A stretch of 24,113 nucleotides of DNA, from NCBI GenBank assembly GCA_035761045.1, contig DASTRU010000239.1, positions 1-24,113 of the forward strand, read 5' to 3'. Under the pieces are notes generated by a model, which searched no databases, was not told the DNA's origin, and saw nothing but the letters and a program-made list of their open reading frames with translations. Origin of the DNA: DASTRU01 sp035761045 (lineage in GTDB: Bacteria; Pseudomonadota; Gammaproteobacteria; Burkholderiales; Burkholderiaceae_E). Below are positions 7,252-15,815 of the stretch, piece after piece. The stretch's first letter is position 1, and each line of letters begins with the position of its first letter. A program made the position numbers and the translations under genes.

Positions 7252-8460
7252 ATGTCGCAGCAACCGGACGTGCCGGATAACGCATGGGCTCTCGATACAT
7301 TGGCCGTGCGCGCGGGAACCGAACGCACGCCCTTCGGCGAGCATTCCGAAGGGTTGTTCATGACGTCGTCCTTCGTGTTTAAAAGCGCAGCGGAAGCCGC
7401 CGCGCGGTTTTCAAATCAAGAGCCGGGCAATGTGTATTCGCGCTTCACCAATCCCACGGTGACGATGTTCGAGCGCCGGTTGGCCGCGCTTGAAGGCGGC
7501 GAGGCCTGCATCGCGACATCAAGCGGCATGAGCGCCATCCTCACGATGTGTCTTGGGTTGTTGCAAGCGGGGGACCATATCGTCGCGTCGGCTGGTTTGT
7601 TCGGCGCCTCGGTGCAACTGTTCAACACGCTACTTGGCAAGTTCGGGATCACGACCACGTATGCGTCCACGACCGATGTGTCCGCATGGCGCGCGGCGTT
7701 GCGGCCCAATACGCGTTTGCTATTTGTTGAATCGCCGTCTAACCCCACGATGGAGATCGCCGATATCGCGGCGCTGGCCATCATCGCGCGCGAGGGCAAT
7801 GCCTTGCTCGCCGTCGATAACTGTTTTTGCACGCCGATATTGCAACGGCCGATCGCGCTCGGCGCCGATATCGTGATCCACTCCGCGACTAAGTACTTGG
7901 ACGGACAGGGCAGGGTGTTGGGCGGCGCCATCGTGAGCCGCGCGGACATTATTCGCGACCGCATGTTGCCGGTATTACGAACCGCGGGGCCGTCCTTGTC
8001 GCCCTTCAACGCGTGGGTACTGCTTAAAGGATTGGAGACTTTAGGCATACGCATGGAACGTCAAAGCGCCAATGCGTTGACGCTCGCGCAACGATTGGCC
8101 GGGCATCCCCACATCGCGCGCGTATTGCATCCATGGTTGGCGTCTCATCCTCAACATGCGTTGGCACGCCGCCAACAAACAGCTGGCGGCGCGATTCTTA
8201 CGTTCGAAGTGCGTGGCGATACACCGCAAGAACAACGCGCCGCCGCGTGGCGAGTCATTGATTCCACGCGCTTGGCGTCCATCACCGCGAACTTAGGCGA
8301 TACGCGTACCACGATCACGCATCCCGCCACCACGACGCATGGCCGCATTAGTCCCGAGGCTCGCGCGGCCGCCGGCATTACCGAAGGCATGGTGCGCGTG
8401 GCGGTGGGGCTTGAGCATCCGGACGATCTAGCGGCCGATTTGGAACGCGGTCTTTCATAG
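7252..8460 (+). CDS. metZ: O-succinylhomoserine sulfhydrylase
   Basis: MetZ is a PLP enzyme of the Cys/Met metabolism family that makes homocysteine directly from O-succinylhomoserine and sulfide. The start is the ATG with GGAG eight bases upstream, giving 402 residues (MSQQPDVPDN). Motifs seen are YSRFTNPTV, the GGEACIATSSGMSAI cofactor segment, ESPSNPTMEI, AVDNCFCTP and HSATKYLDGQGRVLGG with the PLP lysine Lys214. The purF-metZ neighbourhood is typical of proteobacterial metZ, which favours this name over metB, metC or metY. Expression is probably controlled by the SAM-II-like element and terminator upstream. Choice of succinyl rather than acetyl substrate is inferred from family and context. 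Confidence 0.92.
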   Translation: MSQQPDVPDNAWALDTLAVRAGTERTPFGEHSEGLFMTSSFVFKSAAEAAARFSNQEPGNVYSRFTNPTVTMFERRLAALEGGEACIATSSGMSAILTMCLGLLQAGDHIVASAGLFGASVQLFNTLLGKFGITTTYASTTDVSAWRAALRPNTRLLFVESPSNPTMEIADIAALAIIAREGNALLAVDNCFCTPILQRPIALGADIVIHSATKYLDGQGRVLGGAIVSRADIIRDRMLPVLRTAGPSLSPFNAWVLLKGLETLGIRMERQSANALTLAQRLAGHPHIARVLHPWLASHPQHALARRQQTAGGAILTFEVRGDTPQEQRAAAWRVIDSTRLASITANLGDTRTTITHPATTTHGRISPEARAAAGITEGMVRVAVGLEHPDDLAADLERGLS

Positions 8461-8485
8461 ATAACGAACGTGATAAGGACTACCC

Positions 8486-9331
8486 ATGCAAGTCGCTGCC
8501 GATCTCAGTCGTTGGTTGGACGAACAAGTCGCGCGCGGGTGCTCGCCGCAATCGCTGATCGATGCGATGACTCAAGCCGGACACGCTCGCGCGTATGCCG
8601 AAAAACTCGTGAGCGAGCGGTGCGCGTTATCGCCTCAAGTCCCGGTGACCAGTGAAGAAGGTGCGGCGTCGAAGGGGGCGGTGGATGCCGCTTCGGCCGC
8701 GCCCAACGCGCTTGATGTGGTGGATCGGAACGTGCAGGTGCTGTTCGCGAGCGCGAGTCCTCGCATCGTGTTGTTTGGCAATTTGTTGAGCGCGCAAGAA
8801 TGCGAAGCCTTGATCGAGGCCTCGCGCCACAAGATTCGCCCCGCCTTGGTGGTTGATCGAATCACTGGTGAATTCAAGCCCGATGCCGCGCGTACCTCCG
8901 AAGGCACGCATTTCGAACACGGCGAGACGGAACTGGTGGGCGTGATTGAACGACGCATCGCATCGTTGCTAGGCTTTCCTATTGACCAACAAGAGCCGAT
9001 GCAAATCTTGCATTACGGCGTGGGCGGTCAATACGAACCGCATTACGACTATTTCGATCCAAGTGACCCGGGCAGCGCGGTCGCGCTTAAGCGTGGCGGA
9101 CAGCGCGTGGCCACGCTCATCATGTATCTAAATGACGTGACCGCTGGTGGCGCGACCGTGTTTCCGCAAATCGGGTTGGAGGCAAAGCCGCAGCGAGGTA
9201 ACGCGATTTATTTCGAGAACGTGGACGACGACAACCGGCTCGACGCCCGCACGCTGCACGGCGGCGCGCCCGTGGGCGTTGGAGAAAAATGGATCGCGAC
9301 GAAGTGGATTCGCGAAGGCGCGTGGATTTAA
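8486..9331 (+). CDS. Prolyl 4-hydroxylase-type 2OG-Fe(II) dioxygenase
   Basis: The 281-residue protein has a helical N-terminal segment (about residues 1-75) and a C-terminal double-stranded beta-helix dioxygenase domain of the prolyl 4-hydroxylase alpha-subunit type. The iron ligands are visible as His186 and Asp188 in HYDYFDP and His258 in LHGGAPVG. Lys268 in GEKWIATKWIR is the 2-oxoglutarate-binding basic residue. ILHYGVGGQYEPHYDYFDP and ATLIMYLNDVTAGGATVFP are typical of bacterial P4H-like proteins. The target, whether a proline in a protein or something else, cannot be read from sequence. AAGGA lies 6 bases before the ATG. It follows metZ on the same strand after 25 bases and may be co-transcribed. 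Confidence 0.9.
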   Translation: MQVAADLSRWLDEQVARGCSPQSLIDAMTQAGHARAYAEKLVSERCALSPQVPVTSEEGAASKGAVDAASAAPNALDVVDRNVQVLFASASPRIVLFGNLLSAQECEALIEASRHKIRPALVVDRITGEFKPDAARTSEGTHFEHGETELVGVIERRIASLLGFPIDQQEPMQILHYGVGGQYEPHYDYFDPSDPGSAVALKRGGQRVATLIMYLNDVTAGGATVFPQIGLEAKPQRGNAIYFENVDDDNRLDARTLHGGAPVGVGEKWIATKWIREGAWI

Positions 9332-9354
9332 ACCAACACTTATGCTCTCCACAC

Positions 9355-9377
9355 TTACCCACACAATCTGTGGATAA
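9355..9377. promoter_or_regulatory. Facing pair of DnaA-box-like sites
   Basis: TGTGGATAA at 9369-9377 is the exact reverse complement of the consensus DnaA box TTATCCACA. TTACCCACA at 9355-9363 matches that box at eight of nine positions in the opposite orientation, with five bases between. A weaker partial match (CTCTCCACA) lies just upstream. The sites sit in the 222-base gap between the hydroxylase and the DUF4260 gene. No dnaA, dnaN or AT-rich unwinding region is nearby, so this is not called an origin. Confidence 0.45.
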
Positions 9378-9553
9378 AGCCTTTGATAACGTTCCGATAA
9401 CTCCTCGTTCCTTGCATTTTCCCTACGTAGCGCACGCCGTGCCTTAAATTTAGGCAGCATGCTTGCGCGAGCAAGAGAAGGTCGCGGGGTGTGGACTACT
9501 TCACCGCGGTGCCTTGATCAAAGTCGTGTTTCCTGCTTACGAACGTTCACGCC

Positions 9554-9958
9554 ATGTCCCCAATTTCCAATCAAAAAATTCAACGAGTATTAAGGCTTGA
9601 AGCCGTTTGCATTTTGGTGGCGGCGGTAGTGTGCTATGCGAAGTTTGGGGCGGGGTGGGGCGTATTCACGTTGTGCTTTTTTCTGCCGGATATCTCGTTG
9701 CTGGCCTATCGCGTTAATTCCCGGGTTGGAACGTTTGTCTACAACACCGTGCATTCGTATGCGGGACCGATGATCGCGTTGGTGATCGGGCTCGCGTTCG
9801 CGTCGCCTGTTTTTTTAAGCGTGGGGATGATTTGGGGCGCGCATATCGCGTTCGAGCGCATGTTTGGCTATGGGCTTGAGTATTCGCGCGATTTTGAATT
9901 CAAGCACCTCGGCCTTATTGACCGCGTCGTCACCTCGGTTCGTTCGGATGCTCGTTGA
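9554..9958 (+). CDS. DUF4260 family membrane protein
   Basis: This 134-residue protein has about four hydrophobic segments and the DUF4260 pattern: an N-terminal LRLEA segment, FFLPDISLLAYRVN, VYNTVHSYAGP, WGAHIAFERMFGYGLEY and a terminal FKHLGLIDR. The family is found in many bacteria and has no established function. Conserved His, Asp and Arg residues beside membrane segments hint at a small-molecule or redox role, but that is only inference. No clear ribosome binding site is seen before the ATG. It stands alone between two gaps of 222 and 85 bases. Confidence 0.85.
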   Translation: MSPISNQKIQRVLRLEAVCILVAAVVCYAKFGAGWGVFTLCFFLPDISLLAYRVNSRVGTFVYNTVHSYAGPMIALVIGLAFASPVFLSVGMIWGAHIAFERMFGYGLEYSRDFEFKHLGLIDRVVTSVRSDAR

Positions 9959-9972
9959 CGATCGGCATCGTC
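9957..9972 (+). repeat. Short hairpin after DUF4260 gene
   Basis: GACGAT and ATCGTC form a perfect 6-base stem with a CGGC loop starting at the stop codon of the DUF4260 gene. Only a short TTG follows, so termination is possible but weak. Confidence 0.35.
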
Positions 9973-10043
9973 TTGTAGTGATCATGGAAGATGACACGTC
10001 GCTCAATCCATGAAGTTAAATTCTCTTTAGGCCCATCGAAGAA

Positions 10044-11489
10044 ATGTTAAACAGCAATTTCAGCGTCGTAGGTTTTCTGAAAAACACATTCGGTTGTTTG
10101 CATTTCGACGAAAAACTAAGTGATTCGGATACGCCCTCGGCATCTCAAACCGCCAGCCCGTCCACAACGCTCTCGACGGAAAGCATGCAAACGCTCCTTC
10201 TTGACGAAGCGCGTTCCCATCACCCGCAGTGGTATTTGGCTCCGATCGTTCCTTTTCGTAACCAAGACCGAGCGGCGCTTATCGAGCTCGTTAAACGCGT
10301 TGCCGATTCGCGGCTAGCGCTCACGCCCAATTCGTTGAATGCGCCGGCGATCGCAAGCATGTTTCGTGAAGTCGATGGCGTCGTCACTGAGCTTGAAGGC
10401 GCGCAGGCTATACGCTTGCCGCAACTACGTTTTCAATTACGTAGCACGGTGTTCGAGCATGTGTGTGATCAACGCCCGATGCATGCGGAAGCGTTTTTGG
10501 ATGCATACCGCGACGCCGGATATTTCTTAGGCAAGGACGAAATTCCAAGCCGTTACGCGCGAGCGCGCATCGAGAACGCGGTTGAGCAAAAGTACGGATG
10601 CGCTCGTCCAACGACGACTAGAAGAATTCGCACGAACGACTTACCGCATATCGACCAAGGCAACTTCGTTTTGCATGTGTGCGGACTGTTCAATTTGGAA
10701 AAGCAGGCCGACGAACGGTTGATGTCCGAGTTCGCTGGAAAGATGCAACGCCTTAATCCGCCGGCGCACGCACACATTTATCGTTTAAGCAACGCCCAGC
10801 CAGGTTGGCTTAAGCAGCCGGTGAAGTTGATCGTGCATGACTTGCTGGATATGTTTTCTAGTCCGCAACATCTCGAAGCGCGGTTCGTTCATAACATTCA
10901 TCCGGCAAGCGTGCTCCTTGAGGTTAGTACCGGATTTGTTTTTCACCCGGTCGAGCTTGGACGCCGGCCAGTCCGCGTAAGCCCTTTGGCAGGGCGAGAT
11001 CATCCGCTTGCGTTTAAAAATATTAGCGATGTGCTCGTGCGTAAATTTTTAAATGCTCGCGCGCACGACACCCTGGATGATTTTCTAGAGACGGCGTTTG
11101 ATCGGTCCAACCCCTGTTATGAAGCGGTGACGACGCATCTCGCGCAATATCAACCCGATTCGTCAAGCGCGGTGATTCTTCCCGCGTGCCCGTCATGGAA
11201 CAACACGCTAACCCCGCAAGAAAACGTGAATGCGTTGATTGAATGGGAAGAGCGTCATGCGTTCTTTGAATACGCGGCTCAAGAAGGTTTTCGTCCGCAA
11301 GATAAAACGCCGCGCCAGATCGATGAAATCATTTGTTCTCGGCCGTACGCGGAATTTTTCGCCGCGCGCTTAGAGAACACCATCGATCAACTGAAACATC
11401 GGGTGGACGCGTCTCACCACCAAACCTTGCGCACGCAGCTCGAGGATTACGTCGCGTCCTCGCTCGCCTTCGCGACGCGGGTGCTCTAA
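10044..11489 (+). CDS. Unrecognised 481-residue protein
   Basis: I do not recognise this protein. It has no signal peptide and no membrane segment. Residues about 24-48 form a Ser/Thr/Asp-rich, low-complexity stretch, and the rest looks like a globular, mainly helical soluble protein. The C-terminal 100 residues are charged and helical (IEWEERHAFFEYAAQEG, then FFAARLENTIDQLKHRVD). Scattered Cys residues do not form a metal-site pattern. The reading frame is long and uninterrupted with host-like codon use, so it is a real gene. It converges on a hybrid histidine kinase with only 32 bases between stops. A Ser/Thr-rich leader before a soluble body is seen in some secreted effectors, but nothing else supports that idea. 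Confidence 0.8.
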   Translation: MLNSNFSVVGFLKNTFGCLHFDEKLSDSDTPSASQTASPSTTLSTESMQTLLLDEARSHHPQWYLAPIVPFRNQDRAALIELVKRVADSRLALTPNSLNAPAIASMFREVDGVVTELEGAQAIRLPQLRFQLRSTVFEHVCDQRPMHAEAFLDAYRDAGYFLGKDEIPSRYARARIENAVEQKYGCARPTTTRRIRTNDLPHIDQGNFVLHVCGLFNLEKQADERLMSEFAGKMQRLNPPAHAHIYRLSNAQPGWLKQPVKLIVHDLLDMFSSPQHLEARFVHNIHPASVLLEVSTGFVFHPVELGRRPVRVSPLAGRDHPLAFKNISDVLVRKFLNARAHDTLDDFLETAFDRSNPCYEAVTTHLAQYQPDSSSAVILPACPSWNNTLTPQENVNALIEWEERHAFFEYAAQEGFRPQDKTPRQIDEIICSRPYAEFFAARLENTIDQLKHRVDASHHQTLRTQLEDYVASSLAFATRVL

Positions 11490-11521
11490 ACCGAGGACGG
11501 AAGCACGCTTTCAATAAACCT

Positions 11522-13855
11522 TTAGGCCGATGAATCCCGGGAACTGATTTGCGCAAGCAGCCGATCAACCGCGACGGGTTTGACGAAATGAGCCTCGAAG
11601 CCTTTATCCAATGAAAGCCGCTTATCGCGCTCCAAGCCGTATCCGGTCAGCGCGATTAACCGTGTTCGATGTCCGTGGTTAAGTGTTTTGATGCGTTGGC
11701 CTAATTCGTAGCCGTCCATTACCGGCAAACCAATATCGAGAACGGCGATGTCCGGACTAAATGAGTCAAGTTGTTCCAACGCGGTTGCGGGGTCGTAGAC
11801 GGCCAGCACCGTATGCCCGACGTTTTCAAGAATGGTTTTGAGCGCGTCGGCCGCGTCGCGATTATCGTCAACCACCATCACGCGTCGTTTAGGTATGGCT
11901 TCGGCAAATCGCGCGGCTTCGCTTCGCGAATGCGTGGTCTTCAAGCGTTCCACCGCTGGCGGAATCGAAATAAGAAACTCGCTGCCTTTGTTAAGGCCTT
12001 CGCTTAGAGCGACTAAGTTTCCGCCGTGAAGTCTTACTAAGCTGCGTGCGATCGCAAGCCCGAGTCCCAAGCCGCCTTTGGACCGATCCTTGCCTTGCAA
12101 GTCTTGCACGAAGGGGTCGAAGACACGTTCGAGCATGTCCTTGCTAATTCCCGCGCCCTGATCCTTAACACTTAGGAAAACGCAATCGGCGTCGGCCCAC
12201 GCCTTGACTTGAATCGTCGAGCCCGGTTCGCTGAATTTCGCTGCGTTCGTTAGTAAGTTGGAGACGACTTGCGCCATGCGCGCGGCATCCGCGTCGACGC
12301 GCAATCCGGTGGCCGCTACGTCGATTTCAAGGTGATGGTGCCGCTGCTCGATCAAGGGACTTGCGATTTCAACGCTGCGCGCGACTATTTCCGATAACTC
12401 CACCGTGCTCTTGCGCAGCTCGATCAATCCACGCGTGACCTTGGACACATCGAGTAAATCGTCGACGAGTCGCGTCAGGTGATTCACCTGCCGTGAGATC
12501 ACTTCCTGCTCGCGCGAATGTTGTCCCTTGAGTTCCATGAGTTTGAGCGAGGTCACGATCGGCGCGAGAGGGTTGCGCAGTTCGTGGCCAAGCATCGCCA
12601 AGAACTCGTCCTTCGCGCGATCGGCGTCGTGCAAGGCTTCGAGGGTTGCTTTTTCCGAGGTGATGTCGCGTACCTCGACCACGGTGCCAAAAACTTGCGC
12701 CTGACCGTCGCGCACCGGACTTGCGATGAAGGCCACGGGATATCGATGCCCGTCGCGATGAGAAAAAATCTCCTCGCCCTGTTTACGCGTGTTTTCGGGC
12801 AACGCCTTATCGATCGGGCATTCGTAGGGTAGATAAGGCGTTCCATCCGCACGAACGGGATGCGCCACGTCGTTGAAGATATGGTTCCTCACGTTGTCCA
12901 ACGAGTAGCCGGTCAATACCTCGGCGGCGGGATTCATGTAGACGCAACGTTGAAGTTCGTCCAACCAGAAGATGGACAAACTCGTGTTGTTGAGCACCGC
13001 GTCTAGCCTGCGTCGACTATCGCGCAGAAGTTCCAAGGCGTTCATGCGTTCGGTGTCGTCGATCGTGACCGCAAGCAGCGATACGGGGCGTCCTTCACGG
13101 TCGTGAATACGGCTTACGGTGCTCGTCGCCCAAACGCGCGAACCATCGGGGCGGATGTAACGCTTCTCGACGGTAAAGGGCGTGCCGTGTTGAACCACGG
13201 CTTGAATGAGCGGGATGTGCTTCTCGTAATCGCTGGGTTCCGTCACGTCGGCGATCGTAAGTTTGGTCAAATCTTGTGGGCTGCGTTGAAGCATGTCGCA
13301 CAGCGACTGATTGACCCGCAGAAAATGACCATCCAACGAGATTTCCGAAAGACCGGCAGGGGCTTCCCTAAAGATGGAGGCAAGACGCTCCTCGCTTTCG
13401 GCGAGCCGCTGTTCGACCAAGCGGTGATTGGTCGTGCAGACGGCGGGAGACGATGCATGTTGTTCCGCAATCGTATGCACTTGAAGCGACAGCGCCGTGA
13501 CCTCGCCATTTTCCGCCCTAATGGGGTACCACTGCTGGCTAAAGTGTTTTGGCGTACTTGGCGAAACCGAGTCGCGGCTATAGCTAAAACTAAGTTCGAC
13601 TCGTGGCTGACCGGTTTTTAGCAACGCATCTCGCGCGAGTTGGGCTTGATTAGCTAAGTCGGGGAAAACGTCTTTAAAAAGCTGCCCGACATAATCCGTC
13701 GCAGCGGCGCCATGCATATTCGCGAGGCGGTCGTTGACACGCACGAATCGAAGGTCGCGATCCAGCACGGCAAGCCCAATGGGCGCCGTTTGATAAATCG
13801 TTTCAAGCTCTTGCGAACGTAAGGCGAGGGCGTGTTCGTCTTGCATGTTTCGCAT
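11522..13855 (-). CDS. Soluble PAS-domain hybrid sensor histidine kinase
   Basis: This protein of about 777 residues senses an intracellular signal and passes phosphate from His to an attached receiver. In order it has three PAS-like segments (about residues 13-140, 165-280 and 285-405), a HisKA domain with phospho-acceptor His424 in LGHELRNPLAP, and a HATPase_c domain (SNLLTNAAKFSEPG, VKDQGAGIS, GGLGLGLAIARSLVRLHGG). A C-terminal receiver has MVVDDNRDAA and Asp707 in AVLDIGLPVMDG. No membrane segment is seen, so it is probably cytoplasmic. An in-frame TTG at 13900 would add 15 residues; neither start has a good ribosome binding site. No response regulator or output gene lies next to it, so its partner is unknown. 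Confidence 0.92.
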   Translation of the reverse strand: MRNMQDEHALALRSQELETIYQTAPIGLAVLDRDLRFVRVNDRLANMHGAAATDYVGQLFKDVFPDLANQAQLARDALLKTGQPRVELSFSYSRDSVSPSTPKHFSQQWYPIRAENGEVTALSLQVHTIAEQHASSPAVCTTNHRLVEQRLAESEERLASIFREAPAGLSEISLDGHFLRVNQSLCDMLQRSPQDLTKLTIADVTEPSDYEKHIPLIQAVVQHGTPFTVEKRYIRPDGSRVWATSTVSRIHDREGRPVSLLAVTIDDTERMNALELLRDSRRRLDAVLNNTSLSIFWLDELQRCVYMNPAAEVLTGYSLDNVRNHIFNDVAHPVRADGTPYLPYECPIDKALPENTRKQGEEIFSHRDGHRYPVAFIASPVRDGQAQVFGTVVEVRDITSEKATLEALHDADRAKDEFLAMLGHELRNPLAPIVTSLKLMELKGQHSREQEVISRQVNHLTRLVDDLLDVSKVTRGLIELRKSTVELSEIVARSVEIASPLIEQRHHHLEIDVAATGLRVDADAARMAQVVSNLLTNAAKFSEPGSTIQVKAWADADCVFLSVKDQGAGISKDMLERVFDPFVQDLQGKDRSKGGLGLGLAIARSLVRLHGGNLVALSEGLNKGSEFLISIPPAVERLKTTHSRSEAARFAEAIPKRRVMVVDDNRDAADALKTILENVGHTVLAVYDPATALEQLDSFSPDIAVLDIGLPVMDGYELGQRIKTLNHGHRTRLIALTGYGLERDKRLSLDKGFEAHFVKPVAVDRLLAQISSRDSSA

Positions 13856-14133
13856 CCAACTAATACGAACAGACTCATGATGAGCCAAAGCGTTGGACAA
13901 TGGTATTAGCAGCTTGTTTGCACCGAAAAAATTAAGTAGGTATCTGCTTTAAATTTCGAGAGTAGCTGCAAAACTGTCACTGCTTTTGGGTCCAAGAAAT
14001 TTAATCGCGGCGAGGTCAAGCGCTCGGGCACGACGCCTGCTACGCGCGCCGCCAGTTTTTAAGACGGCGGTCACGCGAATTGTTTGCGGTTGAGGCGGGA
14101 CGTGCGGCGCGGCTGTCATAACCGTAAATTCGC

Positions 14134-14448
14134 ATGCGCACTCAGCCCATGAACTTACCCACCTTCGCCGAATACGAGGCCGATGCGCGCGAGCGTGGCT
14201 TCGACGAAATTATTGAACGCTGGTGGAGCGCCGACCTCGTGCTTGATCATCACGGCCATCCCTTCGCGCTCGAAGCCCTTGTCGTGCAAGGCGAGATGTG
14301 GCTGACCATGGGTGGCGCCACCCGCCATTTATGCACGGGTGATCGCTTCACGTTGGGACGCGACGTCGCTCATGCCGAACGTTACGGCGCGCAAGGCGCG
14401 GTGGTGTGGGTGGCGCGGCGGCATGGCGATGTACGTCCGCTAAAATAA
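14134..14448 (+). CDS. Small cupin-domain protein
   Basis: The 104-residue protein is a single cupin beta-barrel. It reads WWSADLVLDHHGHPFALEAL, then VVQGEMWLTMGG, then LCTGDRFTLGRDVAHAERYG, the two-motif layout of small metal-binding cupins with His-His-x-His in the first motif and GDxFxLxxxxxHxE in the second. Function is not predictable; such proteins are often isomerases, oxygenases or ligand sensors. A second ATG five codons in (14149) is an alternative start, and neither has a strong ribosome binding site. It is divergent from the hybrid kinase across a gap of about 280 bases. Confidence 0.8.
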   Translation: MRTQPMNLPTFAEYEADARERGFDEIIERWWSADLVLDHHGHPFALEALVVQGEMWLTMGGATRHLCTGDRFTLGRDVAHAERYGAQGAVVWVARRHGDVRPLK

Positions 14449-14456
14449 GTTTTGGG

Positions 14457-14499
14457 TGCTGCTTCACTCGTTCGCCGTTCCTTTCATCACGAAGCAGCA
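14457..14499 (+). repeat. Nine-base perfect inverted repeat between cupin and antiporter genes
   Basis: TGCTGCTTC at 14457-14465 pairs perfectly with GAAGCAGCA at 14491-14499, leaving a 25-base pyrimidine-rich loop. No T-run follows, so it is not a standard terminator. It lies about 45 bases before the antiporter start and could be a leader structure or a DNA-binding site. Confidence 0.5.
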
Positions 14500-14543
14500 G
14501 GTTCTCGCGCTGGTCGGGCCGCCACGCGGGATAGGCACGTCTT

Positions 14544-15815
14544 ATGAATTCCTCGGCCCCTTCGCTCGTTGATCTCGTTGCCGCTGGCGTATTTGGCGTA
14601 GCGCTTTTACATACCTTCGCGGCTAAACAACTCGACCGGCTCTCGCATCGTTTCCCTCGGCACGCGGGCTTGTTTCATTTGCTCGGCGAAGTGGAAGTGG
14701 TGTTTGGTTTTTGGGCCATCGTATTGGTGCTGGCCTTGGCCTTGATGGTCGATGGCTCGTATGCGCTTCGCTACGCCGAATCGCGCAATTACGCCGAGCC
14801 GCTGTTCGTATTCGTCGTGATGGTGATCGCCGCGTCCAAGCCCGTGTTGGACACGGTGCGAGGTTGCGTGAACGCGGTCGCGCGTGTCGTTCCCTTACCG
14901 AAGCGCGTGGCTCGCGCATGGCTTGGTCTCGCGGCCGTTCCTCTTACGGGTTCGCTCATCACCGAGCCGGCCGCCATGACGATCGCGGCCTTGATGTTGT
15001 CGCCCATCGTGTTTAGGCGCGAACTTCCGGAGGCCGCGAAGTATTTGGCCTTGGGCGTGTTGTTCGTCAACGTATCGATCGGCGGCACGCTCACGTCGTA
15101 CGCCGCGCCGCCGGTGTTGATGGTGGCCACCACGTGGCAGTGGGATAGCGCATTCATGCTCGCGCAGTTCGGGTGGAAGGCCGCGCTCGCGGTGATCGTT
15201 AACGCCACGATCGCGACGATGGCCTTGCGGGCGCATCTCGCCGTTGATTCGCATGATCAAACCGGTGCGTCATCGCAGCACCGCGCGCCTTTAGCCGTGG
15301 TGGTGGTTCATCTCGCGTTACTGGCCGGGGTTGTGCTCATGGCGCATCACCCGGTCATTTTTCTGGGCTTGTTCTTGATGTTCCTTGGATTCGCGCAGGC
15401 GTATGAGCGTCATCAAAACCCATTGATCATCAAGGAAGCCTTGCTCGTCGCCTTCTTCCTCGCCGGCTTGGTGGTGTTGGGCGGGTTGCAGCGGTGGTGG
15501 CTTCAACCGATCGTCACCGCACTCGAACCGATGGCTTTGTTCTTCGGCGCGCTCGGGTTAACCGCGATTACCGACAACGCGGCGCTGACCTATCTTGGCT
15601 CGCTCATCCCAACGATTTCCGACGACGCGAAATACATGTTGGTCGCGGGTGCGGTGGCCGGCGGGGGATTGACGGTAATCGCCAACGCGCCGAACCCGGC
15701 GGGCGTGGCACTTTTAAAAACAGGTTTTTCGGATGAGTCGATTAGCGCCGGCGGCTTATTGCTGGGTGCGCTATTGCCCACCATCGTCGCCGCTGGAGCG
15801 CTATTGCTGCTTTAA
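14544..15815 (+). CDS. Putative Na+/H+ antiporter
   Basis: The 423-residue protein has about ten to eleven hydrophobic membrane segments and matches the putative Na+/H+ antiporter family (PF07399 type). Characteristic stretches are FHLLGEVEVVFGFWA, PLTGSLITEPAAMTI, VNVSIGGTLTSYAAPPVLMV, FFGALGLTAITDNAALTYLG and VIANAPNPAGVALL. The charged or polar residues inside membrane segments (Glu in the GEVEVVFG and TEPA stretches, Asp-Asn in ITDNAAL) are likely in the ion path. The function is predicted by family; ion specificity is unknown. The stop is followed by a 213-base gap in which I see no convincing gene. Confidence 0.85.
   Translation: MNSSAPSLVDLVAAGVFGVALLHTFAAKQLDRLSHRFPRHAGLFHLLGEVEVVFGFWAIVLVLALALMVDGSYALRYAESRNYAEPLFVFVVMVIAASKPVLDTVRGCVNAVARVVPLPKRVARAWLGLAAVPLTGSLITEPAAMTIAALMLSPIVFRRELPEAAKYLALGVLFVNVSIGGTLTSYAAPPVLMVATTWQWDSAFMLAQFGWKAALAVIVNATIATMALRAHLAVDSHDQTGASSQHRAPLAVVVVHLALLAGVVLMAHHPVIFLGLFLMFLGFAQAYERHQNPLIIKEALLVAFFLAGLVVLGGLQRWWLQPIVTALEPMALFFGALGLTAITDNAALTYLGSLIPTISDDAKYMLVAGAVAGGGLTVIANAPNPAGVALLKTGFSDESISAGGLLLGALLPTIVAAGALLLL

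Noticed and set aside
9332..9553. Chromosomal or plasmid origin suggested by the DnaA-box pair
   Set aside because: No AT-rich unwinding element, no replication genes and only two good boxes; kept only as a site pair.
13901..14133. CCGCC/GGCGG inverted repeat near 14050-14070 as a terminator or operator
   Set aside because: Only 5-6 bp in GC-rich sequence with no T-run after the stem on either strand; expected by chance.
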